Positions 22,577 through 32,890 of a DNA stretch of 64,000 nucleotides are shown piece after piece. Origin of the DNA: Dipteris shenzhenensis (lineage: Eukaryota; Polypodiophyta; Polypodiopsida; Gleicheniales). The stretch is taken from assembly GCA_047967505.1 (NCBI GenBank), contig CM106538.1; one strand, 5' to 3'. The notes under the pieces are model-generated. The model did not search any database, was not told the DNA's origin, and saw only the letters and a list, made by a program, of their open reading frames with translations. Each line of letters opens with the position of its first letter. Positions within the stretch are counted from its first letter, which is position 1. The position numbers and the translations under genes were made by a program.

Positions 22577-22916
22577 TGTTACATCAACTATGATACCGTG
22601 ACATCGGTATAACGGGGAAACCACGAGGGCTTGACAATACTTACCTATGTGGCTAATGGGGTCTAGGGGGAAATCCTAGGCCTAGGTAATTAATGGAAGG
22701 GTGCACTAGTTGAACCTAAAGAGGGGTTTAATGGTAAGGTCCACTTGGACATATGGCACCATGAGGGATGGCCACTTGGGAGGTATTGGGCTAGGAGGGA
22801 GGATTCTAGAGGGAGCCAAAAAAAGAAAGAAGGTTGAGGAGGCTCCAAGAGAAAGGAATCCGTGGTCGGGTGGAACTCAATGCAGAGAAGCCCTCAAGGA
22901 TACAGGTTTCTTAACA
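22577..22916 (+). repeat. Chromovirus 5' LTR
   Basis: 340 bp, from TGTTACATCAACTATGATAC to GGTTTCTTAACA. Compared by eye with the 3' LTR at 28366-28705 it differs at four positions (ACGGGG/ATGGGG, AATGGGG/AATAGGG, GGAGGATT/GGAGTATT, CTCAAGG/CTCGAGG), about 1.2%. It contains the CCTAGGCCTAGG palindrome also kept in the old LTR at 3209-3549. Confidence 0.93.
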
Positions 22917-22917
22917 C

Positions 22918-22931
22918 TGGTATTAGAGCAC
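22918..22931 (+). other. Chromovirus primer-binding site
   Basis: TGGTATTAGAGCAC begins one base after the LTR and matches the initiator-methionine-tRNA type with one substitution. Confidence 0.75.
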
Positions 22932-23899
22932 AGCGAAAGATTAGCCTTATTGGGTAGCCGCATGTTTTCGAAAGCTTTGAAAGTTGTTATGCAATCCGGT
23001 TTGCTGAGCTATAAAAGATCTGGAAGAAGGACTCGTTAGGAGAGGGATCGACGAGGAGAAGAGGCCACAAATCCTCTCCTTTGGATCCATATTTGAAGGA
23101 TATACTGCGCTATCTCTTGCACCAGCAGGTGCGCTCGGTGTAGTGGAGAGTGCCCACGGATGGCTTGCGAAATCTCTTGCGCAGTGGGACCTTAGCTACT
23201 GTGCTATCTCTTGCACACAGCGGGTACGCTCGGTGTAGTGGAGAGTGCCCACGAGTGGCTTGCAAAATCTCTTGCGCAGTGGGACCTTAGCTACTGCGCT
23301 GCAGATTTGGAGAAGCTATGCACCGTGCAGCTCCGTTTGAAGGCTACGGTTCAGCCATTGTCATCCGAGTGGGACCAGAGAGGGCGTCACCTCTGTGCTA
23401 TAGCATTCACTACCCACGCTCTTGAAGAATTAGAGATTCATACTCTCTGGACTTACAGGCTTTGGAAGAAGGATCGGAGGTTCATCGTTCTCGTTCGATG
23501 GTCGGCCTGCAGAGCAATAGAAATACAAAGAAAAAAGCCACATCATCTAAGGCTACTTTAGCCTTTAAAGAAAGCCACCTCACCCCTCTGTTTTTACCCC
23601 TCGTCATCCAAGGTCTTAAAGTTAATTTCACCTCTTTTGTTTCCAAGATTCATTAGCCTCGCTGATTTCAAGTTTTTTTAAAAAAAAATTTACAATCGAA
23701 TCAAGACATTCGAGATCGAGGGAAGCAAGAAGAGTGGGATCGGGACGAGAGATCAAGAATTAAAAGCGAGAGAGGACGCGTCAGCTTCAAAGACAAATTC
23801 AAGACCATCGAACAAATATCAGGGAAGTGGGCATCATATTTTTCTATTTGATATAAAGCGCTTTGCTTTACATTTTTTGGAAAATATACATTTTTTAAA
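22932..23899 (+). other. Chromovirus leader with a 94-95-bp tandem duplication
   Basis: About 970 bp separate the PBS from gag. A unit starting CTGCGCTATCTCTTGCAC lies at 23105-23198 and is repeated at 23199-23293 with few changes; its ends are TCTCTTGCGCAGTGGGACC. A third partial unit begins at 23294. The remainder has no domain. The stretch 23695-23770 is rich in GAGATCGAG/GAGAGA, as often seen in front of gypsy gag. Confidence 0.7.
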
Positions 23900-25011
23900 A
23901 TGACAACTCCAGAAAGGGATGGTAGGATTAGAGAGGCCAAGGAAAGGGCTAGAAAGGGAAAAGTAGTAGTTAGAGAGGAAATACATGAGGAGGTACAAAC
24001 TGAACTGAAACTCAAGAGGATAATGTAATAATGGAGGATATTGATTACGGTGATTATGGAATTCCGTATGCGGAATTCACTAAACTGGAAATTCGAACGC
24101 AAAATATAGAAACACACTTAGGGGTTATCAGTGAAACATTAAAAACCCTAACTGAAGCTATGACTAAGATAGCCGATTCTCAATCAGTATCTATTACTGA
24201 AAAATCACCGATTCCTCCTAATGAAGTTGAGAGGTCTACCTCTCGACTTAGAGAAACCTCGAACATCCTTAAGGACTTAAAACCGCCAATTTTCAATGGG
24301 GAAGAAAAGGAGCGTAATAAAGATGCGATTAATACGTTCTTGCAAAAATGGCAAGACTTTCATCGACCCAGGAATACACCTCCTGAAAATCAAGTCGTGG
24401 AAGCAAGTCTTTCCCTTGGAAATAAAGCCTATAAATGGTGGATGAGCCTCAGGGAGAGTGATAAAATTCCTAGATATTGGACTGAGTTTGAACAAGCCTT
24501 CCTAAAAGAGTTTTTACCGAAAAATGAATTAGAAAGAGCGTGGGAGGCTTGGGATATTTGCACTATGGGTAAAAACACCGTAGTCCAGTACATAGCGAAT
24601 TATAGGGAGGCAGTCCTTAAACTGAAGGGAATTGATGAATTCCAAAAGATAAGGGGTTTTGTGAGAGGTCTCAAAGACACTTATAAGGTTGAAGTGAGAA
24701 GAAATTCTCCAAAAACCTTTGAGGAAGCCATTAAGTATGCCCAAATATATGATGATACGACGGGGAAATTCAAAATTGGAACTTCGGAGCAAATAGGTTT
24801 TGTTCCAAAGTTCAATAAATTTTCCAATTTGAAAAGAAAGGGGCACTTTAAGAAGGAGGTTCCTCAAGTACCACCTAAGAAACCTCAAACACAAAATTAT
24901 CCTCTCTTGAAAAAAGAGGATTATGAAAGGGCCAAGCAAGAAAATCTTTGCTTCAAATGTTTGGGCAAAGACCATGTTGCTTGGAACTGTCCTAAAAATA
25001 AACCAGCGTGA
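23900..25011 (+). pseudogene. Chromovirus gag
   Basis: The likely start is AAAATGACA at 23900. The frame from there is lost near 24003-24010 by a one-base change, and the main frame resumes in time to read through 24031 to a TGA at 25009. The 326-codon main part contains the gag core (FLQKWQDF, YKWWMSLRESDKIPRYW, FLKEFLP, VVQYIANYREAVLKL, IRGFVRGLKD). It ends in one clean CCHC knuckle, CFKCLGKDHVAWNC, near 24950-24991. Gag would assemble the particle and package RNA. Protease continues in the same frame after the TGA, so that stop breaks a single gag-pol frame. Confidence 0.88.
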
Positions 25012-25557
25012 GCTAAAGCCCCAAATAGACCTCCACAAAAACAAGTGCATGCGGTGCAAGTGTTACCGCTCAATGGTACTGAAAAGTACACTGAGGTAGA
25101 GGTCTATCGTGAGGATAGCACCCACATGTGCTGTCTATCATCGGCAATGTGGCAGCCCACCTTTGGTCCTCATGATTTAATGAGGATGCATGGAAAAATT
25201 AAGGGGCAAAGAGTAAGAGTGATGGTCGATGATAGTGCAACACATAATTTCTTAAACTACTCGTTAGTTAAGAAATTAAAATTGCCTGAGAGTCCCAGTG
25301 CCCATAAATATGTGGTCTCTTTGGCGAAGGGCAGTGATAAAAAAGTTTGGGACACCATGATATATGGTGTAGAGATGGATATTCAAGGCTATCAGGATGC
25401 CTTGGATTTCCAAATCATGCATCTCGATCGAACAGATGTAGTGCTTGGTTGAGAATGGTTGTATAGTCTTGGGCATAGATTACAGAGGAGTTATCTTAAT
25501 AACTCCATCATGTTTGAAAAAGAGGGTAGAGTCTTTCAGATTTAAGGAGAACATGAT
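25012..25557 (+). pseudogene. Chromovirus aspartic protease with an altered active site
   Basis: In the gag frame, after the TGA at 25009-25011, the sequence reads a protease domain ending VVLG at 25449. The active-site loop is VMVDDSATHNFL at 25219-25254, where plant gypsy proteases have an Asp-Ser/Thr-Gly triad followed by Ala/Ser-Thr. Here Asp is followed by Asp-Ser and the Gly is missing. A TGA at 25450-25452 and a TAA near 25543 interrupt what follows. The enzyme would cleave the polyprotein; this version is probably inactive even if read through. Confidence 0.8.
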
Positions 25558-26321
25558 GTGCCTAATTCTCCTCTTATTTGTTTGATGGAATTGGAACGAC
25601 TACTACACCAAGAACAATGCGAGGTATATCTTTGTGAACTTACTTTTATTGGTGATTTTATGTCTTTTGCATCGGAAAGAAGTAATGTTGTTTTTGATAA
25701 TGTTAAAAAGTATAAATCTTCTTTCAATGATTTAATGTTTGAATTTAAAGATGTTTTTCCACTTGACTTACCTGATGGTTTACCTCCTGAGAGAGAAGTA
25801 GATCATAAAATAGATTTAATTCCTAGATCTACCCCTATTTGTAAACCCCCATATAGGCTTAGTCAAACAGAAGAACGTGAGGTCGAAAGACAATTAACAG
25901 AATATCTTAGGAAGGGCCAAATCCAAACAAGTACTTCACCTTGGTCTACACCAATTTTACTGGTAAAGAAAAAGGATGGTACTATGCGTTTATGCATAGA
26001 TTACCGAGCACTAAATAAAATCACCATAAAAAATAAGTATTTCTAGACGATATCCTTATTTATAGTAAAACCAGAAAAAAACATTTGGAACATTTGCAAA
26101 AAGTATTCCAATTGCTTAGAAATAATTCGCTCTTTGCAAAAGAATCCAAATGTGAATTCTTTGCAAAAGAAGTGAAATACTTGGGACATATAATATCCCA
26201 AGGAGGGGTTCGTATAGACCTTAACAAAGTAAGGGCCATATTGGAATGGCCACATCCTACAAATCCAGAAGAATTACAAATATTCTTAGGTTTGTCAGGA
26301 TTCTATAGGAGATTCATCTAA
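25558..26321 (+). pseudogene. Chromovirus reverse transcriptase with internal deletion
   Basis: The N-terminal part reads [44 protein letters not shown] and [16 protein letters not shown] up to about 26040. The next block is LDDILIYSK at 26043, so the palm segment that normally lies between NKYP and YLDD is gone, roughly 110 residues. That removes the first catalytic Asp and the primer-grip part. A TAG and a frame change occur at the junction. The thumb and connection (LGHIISQGGVRID, FLGLSGFYRRFI) follow, then a TAA at 26319-26321. Confidence 0.85.
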
Positions 26322-26780
26322 GATTACGCTAAGATTGCTGTTCCGATGATGGACCAGCTTAAGGGGAAGGGAAGCACCTTCATATGGGATGAACCTCAAA
26401 AGAGAAGTTTTGAAAAATTAAAGGTAACTATAGCGGCAGCTCTTGTCTTAAAAGTAGTGGATCCCAATGAACCATTCATGGTTGAGACAGATGCTAATGA
26501 TTTTGCTATTGGGCCAGTGAAAGCAAAAAGCTAGATCGTGCCCAATGGAATTACTCGGCATATGAAAAAGAACTATATGCTATAGTCTATGCTTTAAAGA
26601 AGTGGAGGCACTATTTATACGGTGCAAAATTTGAGATCATCTTTGATCAAGAAAGTATTAAATGGATTTGTAATCAGCCAGAGCTTAAAGGTAGAAAAGC
26701 TAGATGGGATGAGTTAATGCAAGAGTTTGATATACAATTGACATATAGGAAAGGGAAGTTTAATGTGGTAGTAGACTCTC
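26322..26780 (+). pseudogene. Chromovirus RNase H domain, broken
   Basis: Blocks in order are FEKLKVTIAAALVLKV, FMVETDANDFAIG, then after a small deletion and frame change KKLDRAQWNYSAYEKELYAI, ALKKWRHYLYG, FDQESIKWICNQPELKGRK and QEFDIQLTYRKGK. These are gypsy RNase H motifs, with Asp of ETDA and Glu of YEKEL as expected catalytic residues. The deletion around 26515-26530 removes about a dozen residues between DFAIG and KKLD. The TAG at 26532-26534 marks the lost frame. Confidence 0.82.
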
Positions 26781-28354
26781 TTAGCCGAATGCCAATTGTT
26801 AATGAATTGAGTTTTACTCAATTTCAAAATGATTTCCTAGAGTCCTTAAAAGGGAAATGTGAATTTGATCCTCACTTCTCTGAAATATGGAAAGCAATTA
26901 AAAACAGGGATCCAACTAATCGAGAGGCTTTCACTGAGGAGTCGCATGGAAATGGCGACACACCACAGGTTGGTGATAAAGGACTCAAGTGGAGAAAATA
27001 TACTATTGAAGATGGCTACCTACTCTACAAGGGCAGAGTATGTGTCCCGGATGATAATGACATTAGGCGCCAAATCTTTTTTGAATGTCATGATAGTCCG
27101 AGTGCTGGACACCCGGGAATTCAAAAGACATATGTACTTCTGAAAAGACAATTCTTTTGGCCTGGAATAGGTAAGGACGTCCAAGATTATGTATTGAAGT
27201 GCCAAAAATGCCAGGTCAATAAGGCTGAACACCTTAAGGTAGGAGGTCTCCTACACCCATTGGAGATTCCATCGGGCAAATGGGAAAGCATCTCCATGGA
27301 TTTCATTGTGGGACTACCTAGGACACAGAGGGGGCACAACTCTGTGTGGGTAATTGTGGATCGGTTGACCAAGATGACTAATTTTGTTCCTGTCAATGAA
27401 GATGTTAAAACTCCAGAATTAGCTAGGATATTTGTGAAGCATATCTATAGACTGTATGGGTTACCCGCCGGTATTGTTAGTGACCGGGATAGCAAATTTA
27501 ACAGCCATTTTTGGAGGGCTGTGTTTAAGAGGTTGGAAACTTCATTGAATATGAGCACTGCGGATCATCCACAGAGTGATGGTCAAACTGAAAGGGTCAA
27601 TCAAATCATTGAGGATATGCTTCGAGCATATGTAAATAAACGGCAAACTAATTGGGAACAGTATTTGCCCATATTAGAATTTGCATATAACAGTGCCAAA
27701 CATTCAGCTATAGGTTTTAGTCCATTCATGATGATGTATGGATTTCAACCTAGAGCCCCAATGACAGTGGGACTTGAAAAAGAGAAGGTTCAAGCGGCCA
27801 AAGACTTTCTTGAGGATATGAATCAAATGCTTAAGTTAGCTAAAGATAGCATAAGAAGAGCTCAAGATAGAGCACAAAGTTATGCAAACCCCCACCGTAG
27901 AAAGTTGGAGTTTGAAGTAAATGAGAAAGTCTACCTTAAGGTACCTGAATCTTCAGAATCTCTAAAAATAGGTAAATGTCCGAAGTTATCTCCTAGGTAT
28001 TGTGGACCATTCACAATACTTAAGAGGATTGGAGAACTTGCTTACAAATTAGCCTTACCTAAGGGATGTAGAGTACATCCAGTTTTTCATGTTAGTAGGC
28101 TAAAAAGAAAAGTAGGAGATGATGATAATCTCATTGGAAATGAAGTCCTAGTTGAACTTATTGAACCCGCATCTTTACCACATGAACCAGAAAGAATTTT
28201 AGATACGCAAGAAAAAAGAACGCGACATACTATATGGAAAGAATGTCTGATTAAGTGGAAAGATAGATCTGAAGAGAGTTCAACATGGGAAAAGGTAAGT
28301 AATCTCCAGAGGAGGTTTCCCAATTTCGTTTTCGAGGACGTAAACAATTCTTAA
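26717..28354 (+). CDS. Chromovirus integrase with chromodomain (open frame)
   Basis: This is the longest uninterrupted frame of the element (545 codons). It begins within the RNase H tail (QLTYRKGKFNVVVDSLSRMP). The integrase zinc module shows HDSPSAGHPG and CQKCQ. The catalytic triad is visible as Asp in MDFIVGLP (27299-27301), Asp in VSDRDSKF (27482-27484) and Glu in GQTERVNQ (27590-27592). Then come the GPFTILKRIGELAYKL and HPVFHVSRLKR tail and a chromodomain at about 28187-28335 (KECLIKWKDRSEESSTWE). It would splice cDNA into chromatin. It has no start of its own and depends on the broken upstream gag-pol frame. Confidence 0.9.
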   Translation: MQEFDIQLTYRKGKFNVVVDSLSRMPIVNELSFTQFQNDFLESLKGKCEFDPHFSEIWKAIKNRDPTNREAFTEESHGNGDTPQVGDKGLKWRKYTIEDGYLLYKGRVCVPDDNDIRRQIFFECHDSPSAGHPGIQKTYVLLKRQFFWPGIGKDVQDYVLKCQKCQVNKAEHLKVGGLLHPLEIPSGKWESISMDFIVGLPRTQRGHNSVWVIVDRLTKMTNFVPVNEDVKTPELARIFVKHIYRLYGLPAGIVSDRDSKFNSHFWRAVFKRLETSLNMSTADHPQSDGQTERVNQIIEDMLRAYVNKRQTNWEQYLPILEFAYNSAKHSAIGFSPFMMMYGFQPRAPMTVGLEKEKVQAAKDFLEDMNQMLKLAKDSIRRAQDRAQSYANPHRRKLEFEVNEKVYLKVPESSESLKIGKCPKLSPRYCGPFTILKRIGELAYKLALPKGCRVHPVFHVSRLKRKVGDDDNLIGNEVLVELIEPASLPHEPERILDTQEKRTRHTIWKECLIKWKDRSEESSTWEKVSNLQRRFPNFVFEDVNNS

Positions 28355-28365
28355 GGGGGAGGGAA
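28353..28365 (+). other. Chromovirus polypurine tract
   Basis: AAGGGGGAGGGAA directly precedes the TG of the 3' LTR; this is where plus-strand DNA synthesis is primed. Confidence 0.85.
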
Positions 28366-28705
28366 TGTTACATCAACTATGATACCGTGACATCGGTATA
28401 ATGGGGAAACCACGAGGGCTTGACAATACTTACCTATGTGGCTAATAGGGTCTAGGGGGAAATCCTAGGCCTAGGTAATTAATGGAAGGGTGCACTAGTT
28501 GAACCTAAAGAGGGGTTTAATGGTAAGGTCCACTTGGACATATGGCACCATGAGGGATGGCCACTTGGGAGGTATTGGGCTAGGAGGGAGTATTCTAGAG
28601 GGAGCCAAAAAAAGAAAGAAGGTTGAGGAGGCTCCAAGAGAAAGGAATCCGTGGTCGGGTGGAACTCAATGCAGAGAAGCCCTCGAGGATACAGGTTTCT
28701 TAACA
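28366..28705 (+). repeat. Chromovirus 3' LTR
   Basis: 340 bp with TGTTACATC...TTCTTAACA ends, followed by GGGAA, which matches the five bases before the 5' LTR. The frame at 28499-28918 runs out of the LTR into the outer element and is not a gene. Confidence 0.93.
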
Positions 28706-29158
28706 GGGAATGACCTCGATGGTCCGAGGATGGTCCCCCTTATAATGCTTAATATGCTCAAACCCCATGAGGTGAACAAAGGGATAGTAAGGGTCAAATC
28801 AGACCTCCACTGGCTATCATACGTAGATGCCATGACCGCTCACCATGAGTTCTCTTCCAATTGGGGAGCTAGGGTGAGCAAGATAGCCTCCCCGGTTGGC
28901 TCTATAAGTGCAAGGTAAGAGACCCCTTTAGGTCCAAAACTCCCTTTATCTAAAAGCTCAATTAAGGCCAAAAGGACCACTTCTCCTGCAGAAATAGAGG
29001 AGGACGCTGAAGAGAAGGAAGACCTACGACAAGCATTAGCCTACTACAAGGCCTACATGATCGAGGATTGCAAGATCTTATACCAATAGGCCAAGAGATA
29101 ATAAGAAGATGGGTGCTCCCAAGGATATGAAGACCCAGCTCTAGTCAAGGAGGTAAAC

Positions 29159-29978
29159 TTGGCTCTGAAAGGGCAGGAACCCCCAGCCTATATTTGTCTC
29201 GCCGATGGTCTCACCCCAAAGGAGGAGAATGCTTTGATAGCTCTCCTACAAGAATACAAGGACTGCTTGGCTTGGAAATACACCGATATGAAAGGGGTGC
29301 CCATTGAAGTAGTTCAACACATGATCCCCACGCTAGACGATGCCAGGCCGGTACGTCAATGCCCCTACCCTATGAATCCCAAGTACGCACTCATAGTGAG
29401 GGAGGAAATCCATTCATCTATGAGATTGAGCATTGAAGAAGAATGAAAAAATTAGAGTATGTGTGGATTTGAAAAAAGTTAACCCTGCTAGGCATGACCA
29501 CTACCCCTTGCCATTCACGGAACATGTCCTGGAAAGGGTAGCCAGAAAGGAAGCCTATAGCTTCCTAGACAGATTTTTTGGTTACAACCAAGTGTCCATC
29601 GCCCTACACGATCAACATAAAACAACCTTCACAATCGATTGAGGTGTGTATGTAGCTAGAGTTATGATATTTGGGTTGCTCGATGCACCTGCCACGTTCC
29701 AACGGATGATGATCATGGTATTCAAGGAGTACCTAAGAGACTTTGTGGAAGTCTTCTTGGATGACATATGCGTGAACTCAACGTGGGATGATCACCTGAA
29801 ATATCTCAGACTCAGGAGAAGTGCCAATTATACCACATATCCCTCACCTCTCTTAAGTGCCAAACATGGTGTAATTCTCGGCCACATAGTGTCCCAGAAT
29901 GGAATCTCTATGGATCACAAAAAAATCAAACTCATCTTGGAATTACCACCCCCCACCAATGCCAAGGGAGTCCAATGA
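29159..29978 (+). pseudogene. Athila/Tat-like reverse transcriptase, broken
   Basis: Blocks: LQEYKDCLAWKYTDMKGV and VVQHMIPTL (the Athila/Tat pre-RT signature), ARPVRQCPYPMNPKYA, then after a frame change RVCVDLKKVNPA and DHYPLPF. FLDRFFGYNQV follows, then a TGA at 29640-29642, FGLLDAPATFQRMM and the catalytic FLDDI at about 29755-29770. The thumb is scrambled by compensating shifts before LGHIVSQNGISMD. The enzyme would make element cDNA. Confidence 0.85.
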
Positions 29979-30120
29979 TTTACTGGCCACACAGGCTAGG
30001 TTCATCTTGTTCTATGCGAACATGGCCTGCCCATTATACTAGCTGCTAGTATCCTTTAAGTGGACTGGGGAATGCCAAAAATCCTTTGAAACCCTCAAAC
30101 TAGCCCTTCCCACCACACCG

Positions 30121-30744
30121 ATGTTGAGAGCATCTGACTTGGATCTAATATTCCACATCCATATCGATGCTTCCAACTTTGCTATCAGGTGTCTGCTAGC
30201 CCAACCAAGGGAGAATAACTTAGACTACCCGGTGTACTTTGTGAGCCATCAATTGAATGAGGCCGAGATCAACTACACAACAACTAAGAGGGAAGGTATG
30301 GCCATGGTCTATGCAGTCAAGAAGTTTAGGCACTACTTGTTAGCCAACAAGTTCGTCTTCTTCATGGACCACCAAGCATTGTTATACTTGGTCAACAAGC
30401 CATGCATGATGGGGCGCATCACTAGGTGGATGCTAATCCTCTATGAGTTTGACTTCACAATGGTTGTATGTAAAGGGAAGATCCATGTCCTAGCCCACCG
30501 CCTGTCGAGAATCCCAAACGGCGAAGCCCCAATGGGAGTCAAAGATGACCTCCCTGATACTTCCTTATTCTTCATCAACATCATACGTGAATGGGCCACC
30601 GAGATCGGTCACTACCTAGTGAATAGCCTACCCCTGTACCAAGCTCTTAAGAAAGATAGAGACCACAAACTCATTAAGGATGCAGTGCCGTATCAGCTAA
30701 TTGTAGGCCAACTATACCGCATGGGCAAGGATGGCATCATGTGA
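30121..30744 (+). pseudogene. Athila/Tat-like RNase H and integrase N-terminus
   Basis: An open stretch of 207 codons. It carries FHIHIDASNFAIRCLLAQ, PVYFVSHQLNEAEINY, TKREGMAMVYAVKKFRHYL, FFMDHQALLYLVNKP, RITRWMLILYEFDF and VLAHRLSRI, the ordered RNase H motifs of gypsy elements, then the linker to integrase (LYRMGKDGIM) before a TGA at 30742. Its length and intact motifs are notable beside the broken RT just upstream. Confidence 0.85.
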
Positions 30745-31890
30745 AGATGTGTGTGTGAGCACGAATACATCAAGGTGCTTAAGGGAGACCACTCTGGAAT
30801 TGCAGGGGGGCATTTTTCCACTGCTGATGTTATAGCACATAAGGTACTCTAAGTTGGCCTTTGGTGGCCGACTCTCTTCAGAGATGTAGTCGAATTCATA
30901 AAGCGGTGCAACCCCTGCGAGCATGTACAAATCCCACATATGGTGGACATGATGCCCTTAATCGGATTCTTAAATGGTCAACCCTTTGAGAAATGGGACA
31001 TCAATTTCATTGGACCCATAAGTCTAGCAACTAAGGGAACCGGGGCCAGATACATCATCTTGGCCACCACAAATTACTTTACTAAATGGATAGAAGGGAG
31101 AGCCACCGTGAAGGTAGATGTGAGATCCACCGCCAAATTTTTATATGAACAAGTTACCACGTGGTTTGAATGTGAATGAGGAACCCATTTCCTCATCGAA
31201 ATGATAGCAGTCCTGACTATTGAATTCATGATCATACATAGGAAGTCAACACCATACTATCCTAGGGCGAATGGCTTGGCTGAGAGCTCCAATAAAACTT
31301 GCTATAAGATCATAACTTGTACAATAGAGGCTAGTTTTACTGACTAGTAGCATAAGCTCATTATAGCATTATGGGCCTACAGAACATCCTACAAGGTGGC
31401 CACACACTGTAATCCCTTCAGCCTAGCCTTTGGGGTAGAGGCGGTTATGCCAATGGACTATGTAGTGCCTAGCCTCCATCTTACCGTCAAAAGGAAGAAT
31501 GCATTGGAAAAATGGTTAGTCGACCTTGAAAGGTTGGAAGACACAAGGTTGCGTGTAGCCTACTGCCTTTGGGTGGAGAAGGCCTAACGCAAAAAGTGGT
31601 TTGACTGCAACCTCAAGAACAAAGACCTTGTAGAGGGAGATTTGGGACTCCTCTATAGCATCCACAATACCAAGTGTAAGCTCAAGTACTGAGGTATGGG
31701 TCCCTACCATGTGGTTGAGATCACTCCACAAGGGGCGTGCAGAAAAGCCACCCTTGATGGAATAGAAATGAATGGTTACCTTAATGGGAGAAAATTAGAA
31801 AGATACTACAGACCATTCACACTGCCTACCCTTCAAGCCATCCATAGAGAAAGAGAACTCAAGGCCGAGGTAGCCAAGATGAAATGCTAG
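30745..31890 (+). pseudogene. Athila/Tat-like integrase, broken
   Basis: In the RNase H frame but past a stop. The zinc module reads GGHFSTADVIAHKV and RCNPCEH. The core reads FEKWDINFIGPIS (first Asp), TTNYFTKWIEGRA and FECE followed by TGA and GTHFL, so the second catalytic Asp is lost at the stop. It continues PYYPRANGLAESSNK (catalytic Glu) and AYRTSYKVATHCNPFSLAFG. The tail shows GMGPYHVVEITPQGACR, LDGIEMNGYLNGRKLERYY. Stops occur near 31180, 31350, 31585 and 31690. Confidence 0.85.
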
Positions 31891-32251
31891 GCCATCAAAG
31901 AAGATAGATCACGTAATGCTAAGCTCAGACAGTGTAAGCAAATGACACTACTTAAGGCAACACTTGAACAACCAGGACTAGTAGATGAGCTAATGATAGG
32001 ACCGGCTAGGTTGCATGTTCAACTGCAGGGCCCACACATGTTCATTAGAGCACTCATGGATCTGAGAGGTGAGCCACAACTTCATCTCCCATGAAGTATG
32101 GGAAAAGCTACAAGTACCCCTAAACATCACTGTTGCTTCAATAAGGGCTATCAATGGCCAACTCATAAGCACCTTGGGTTTTGTGAACTTAAGTCTAACG
32201 ATTGTTTGCCAAGTAGTAGAAATATGCTTTTATGTTTCCCCATAGAAGCAA

Positions 32252-32890
32252 TTGACAAACAGATCAAGGACTTGGTGTTATGCCATGAACTGTCAGATAG
32301 ACTGGCATGCCCAGACAGCTTCTCTCACAAATGGTGGTAGAACTGTGGTAGTTCCACTGCGTGAACCAAGTCCTGCTCCTTCAGTTTCACCCTCGCCAAC
32401 CCAAGACAAAGAAGTTATACAAAGAGTGGACCTGAAGCCCGATCCACCTCCAATCCCCCAAAAAAAGTCTAACATCGAAGGGAATAGAAGGCCAACCATT
32501 GTGGAAACTCGATGCTATTGCCGATTTTGCCGCCATTGGCATCCCCCACTCAGGAAAGTCGTGAATAGCAAGTACAAGAGGCTATTCTCTATGTCAATGC
32601 TACTTCAACCAGAATCGACGCCCAGAGGGAATCCAAGCAGCACAAAAGTCCCTAATCTCTCCAGAGACGTCTCTACCAAAAGCATTCTTGCCAAGAAGAA
32701 GGACACAATGCCATCCTGTGCTTCGGACTCCATACTCCAATCCACCTCCTCAACCACAACATCCCCCCAAGCACTGGGCCCCCACCAAGACCAAGGCAAG
32801 CATGTTGTCTGGGTGCTGAAGTTTAAGTTACAAATAGCAAAGATTCTGAAGGTAGCAACACAAGAACCTGTGTCGACCCAGAACCACTAG
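32252..32890 (+). CDS. Proline/serine-rich ORF downstream of pol
   Basis: A 212-codon open frame overlaps the end of the pol extension in a different frame. It is rich in Pro, Ser, Thr and Lys (PSPAPSVSPSPTQDKE, PDPPPIPQKK) with one Cys/His cluster (CYCRFCRHWH). No domain is recognised. It could be an extra ORF of the Athila/Tat-like element, where additional ORFs beside pol are known, or simply an open stretch in 3' noncoding sequence. In its last part and beyond, CAACACAAGAACC-like words recur (about 32858, 33000, 33040, 33146). Confidence 0.35.
   Translation: MTNRSRTWCYAMNCQIDWHAQTASLTNGGRTVVVPLREPSPAPSVSPSPTQDKEVIQRVDLKPDPPPIPQKKSNIEGNRRPTIVETRCYCRFCRHWHPPLRKVVNSKYKRLFSMSMLLQPESTPRGNPSSTKVPNLSRDVSTKSILAKKKDTMPSCASDSILQSTSSTTTSPQALGPHQDQGKHVVWVLKFKLQIAKILKVATQEPVSTQNH

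Larger units (their letters stand above)
22577..28705 (+). mobile_element. Complete-length Ty3/gypsy chromovirus, nested and defective
   Basis: The 6129-bp element has LTRs at both ends, a PBS after the 5' LTR, gag, protease, reverse transcriptase, RNase H, integrase with a chromodomain, and a purine tract before the 3' LTR. GGGAA lies on both sides (22572-22576 and 28706-28710). It sits inside the coding part of an older Athila/Tat-like element. The domain order, with integrase last and a chromodomain, defines a chromovirus; the clade (Tekay, Reina, CRM or Galadriel) needs a tree. Stops, frameshifts and a deletion in reverse transcriptase make this copy non-autonomous. Confidence 0.92.
28706..32340 (+). 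mobile_element. Athila/Tat-like gypsy element, right part (pol)
   Basis: Continuation of the element interrupted at 22577. It holds reverse transcriptase, RNase H and integrase in gypsy order, in frames 2, 0 and 1 successively, with several stops. The pol frame continues to 32340 beyond the integrase with only two stops (about 31890 and 32095), so a C-terminal extension of roughly 150 codons is likely. No 3' LTR pair could be identified, because no 5' LTR is available for comparison. Confidence 0.8.

Noticed and set aside
28499-28918. Forward 139-codon frame starting in the chromovirus 3' LTR
   Set aside because: It runs from LTR into the outer element. The near-identical frame at 22710 in the 5' LTR shows that it is LTR sequence, not a gene.
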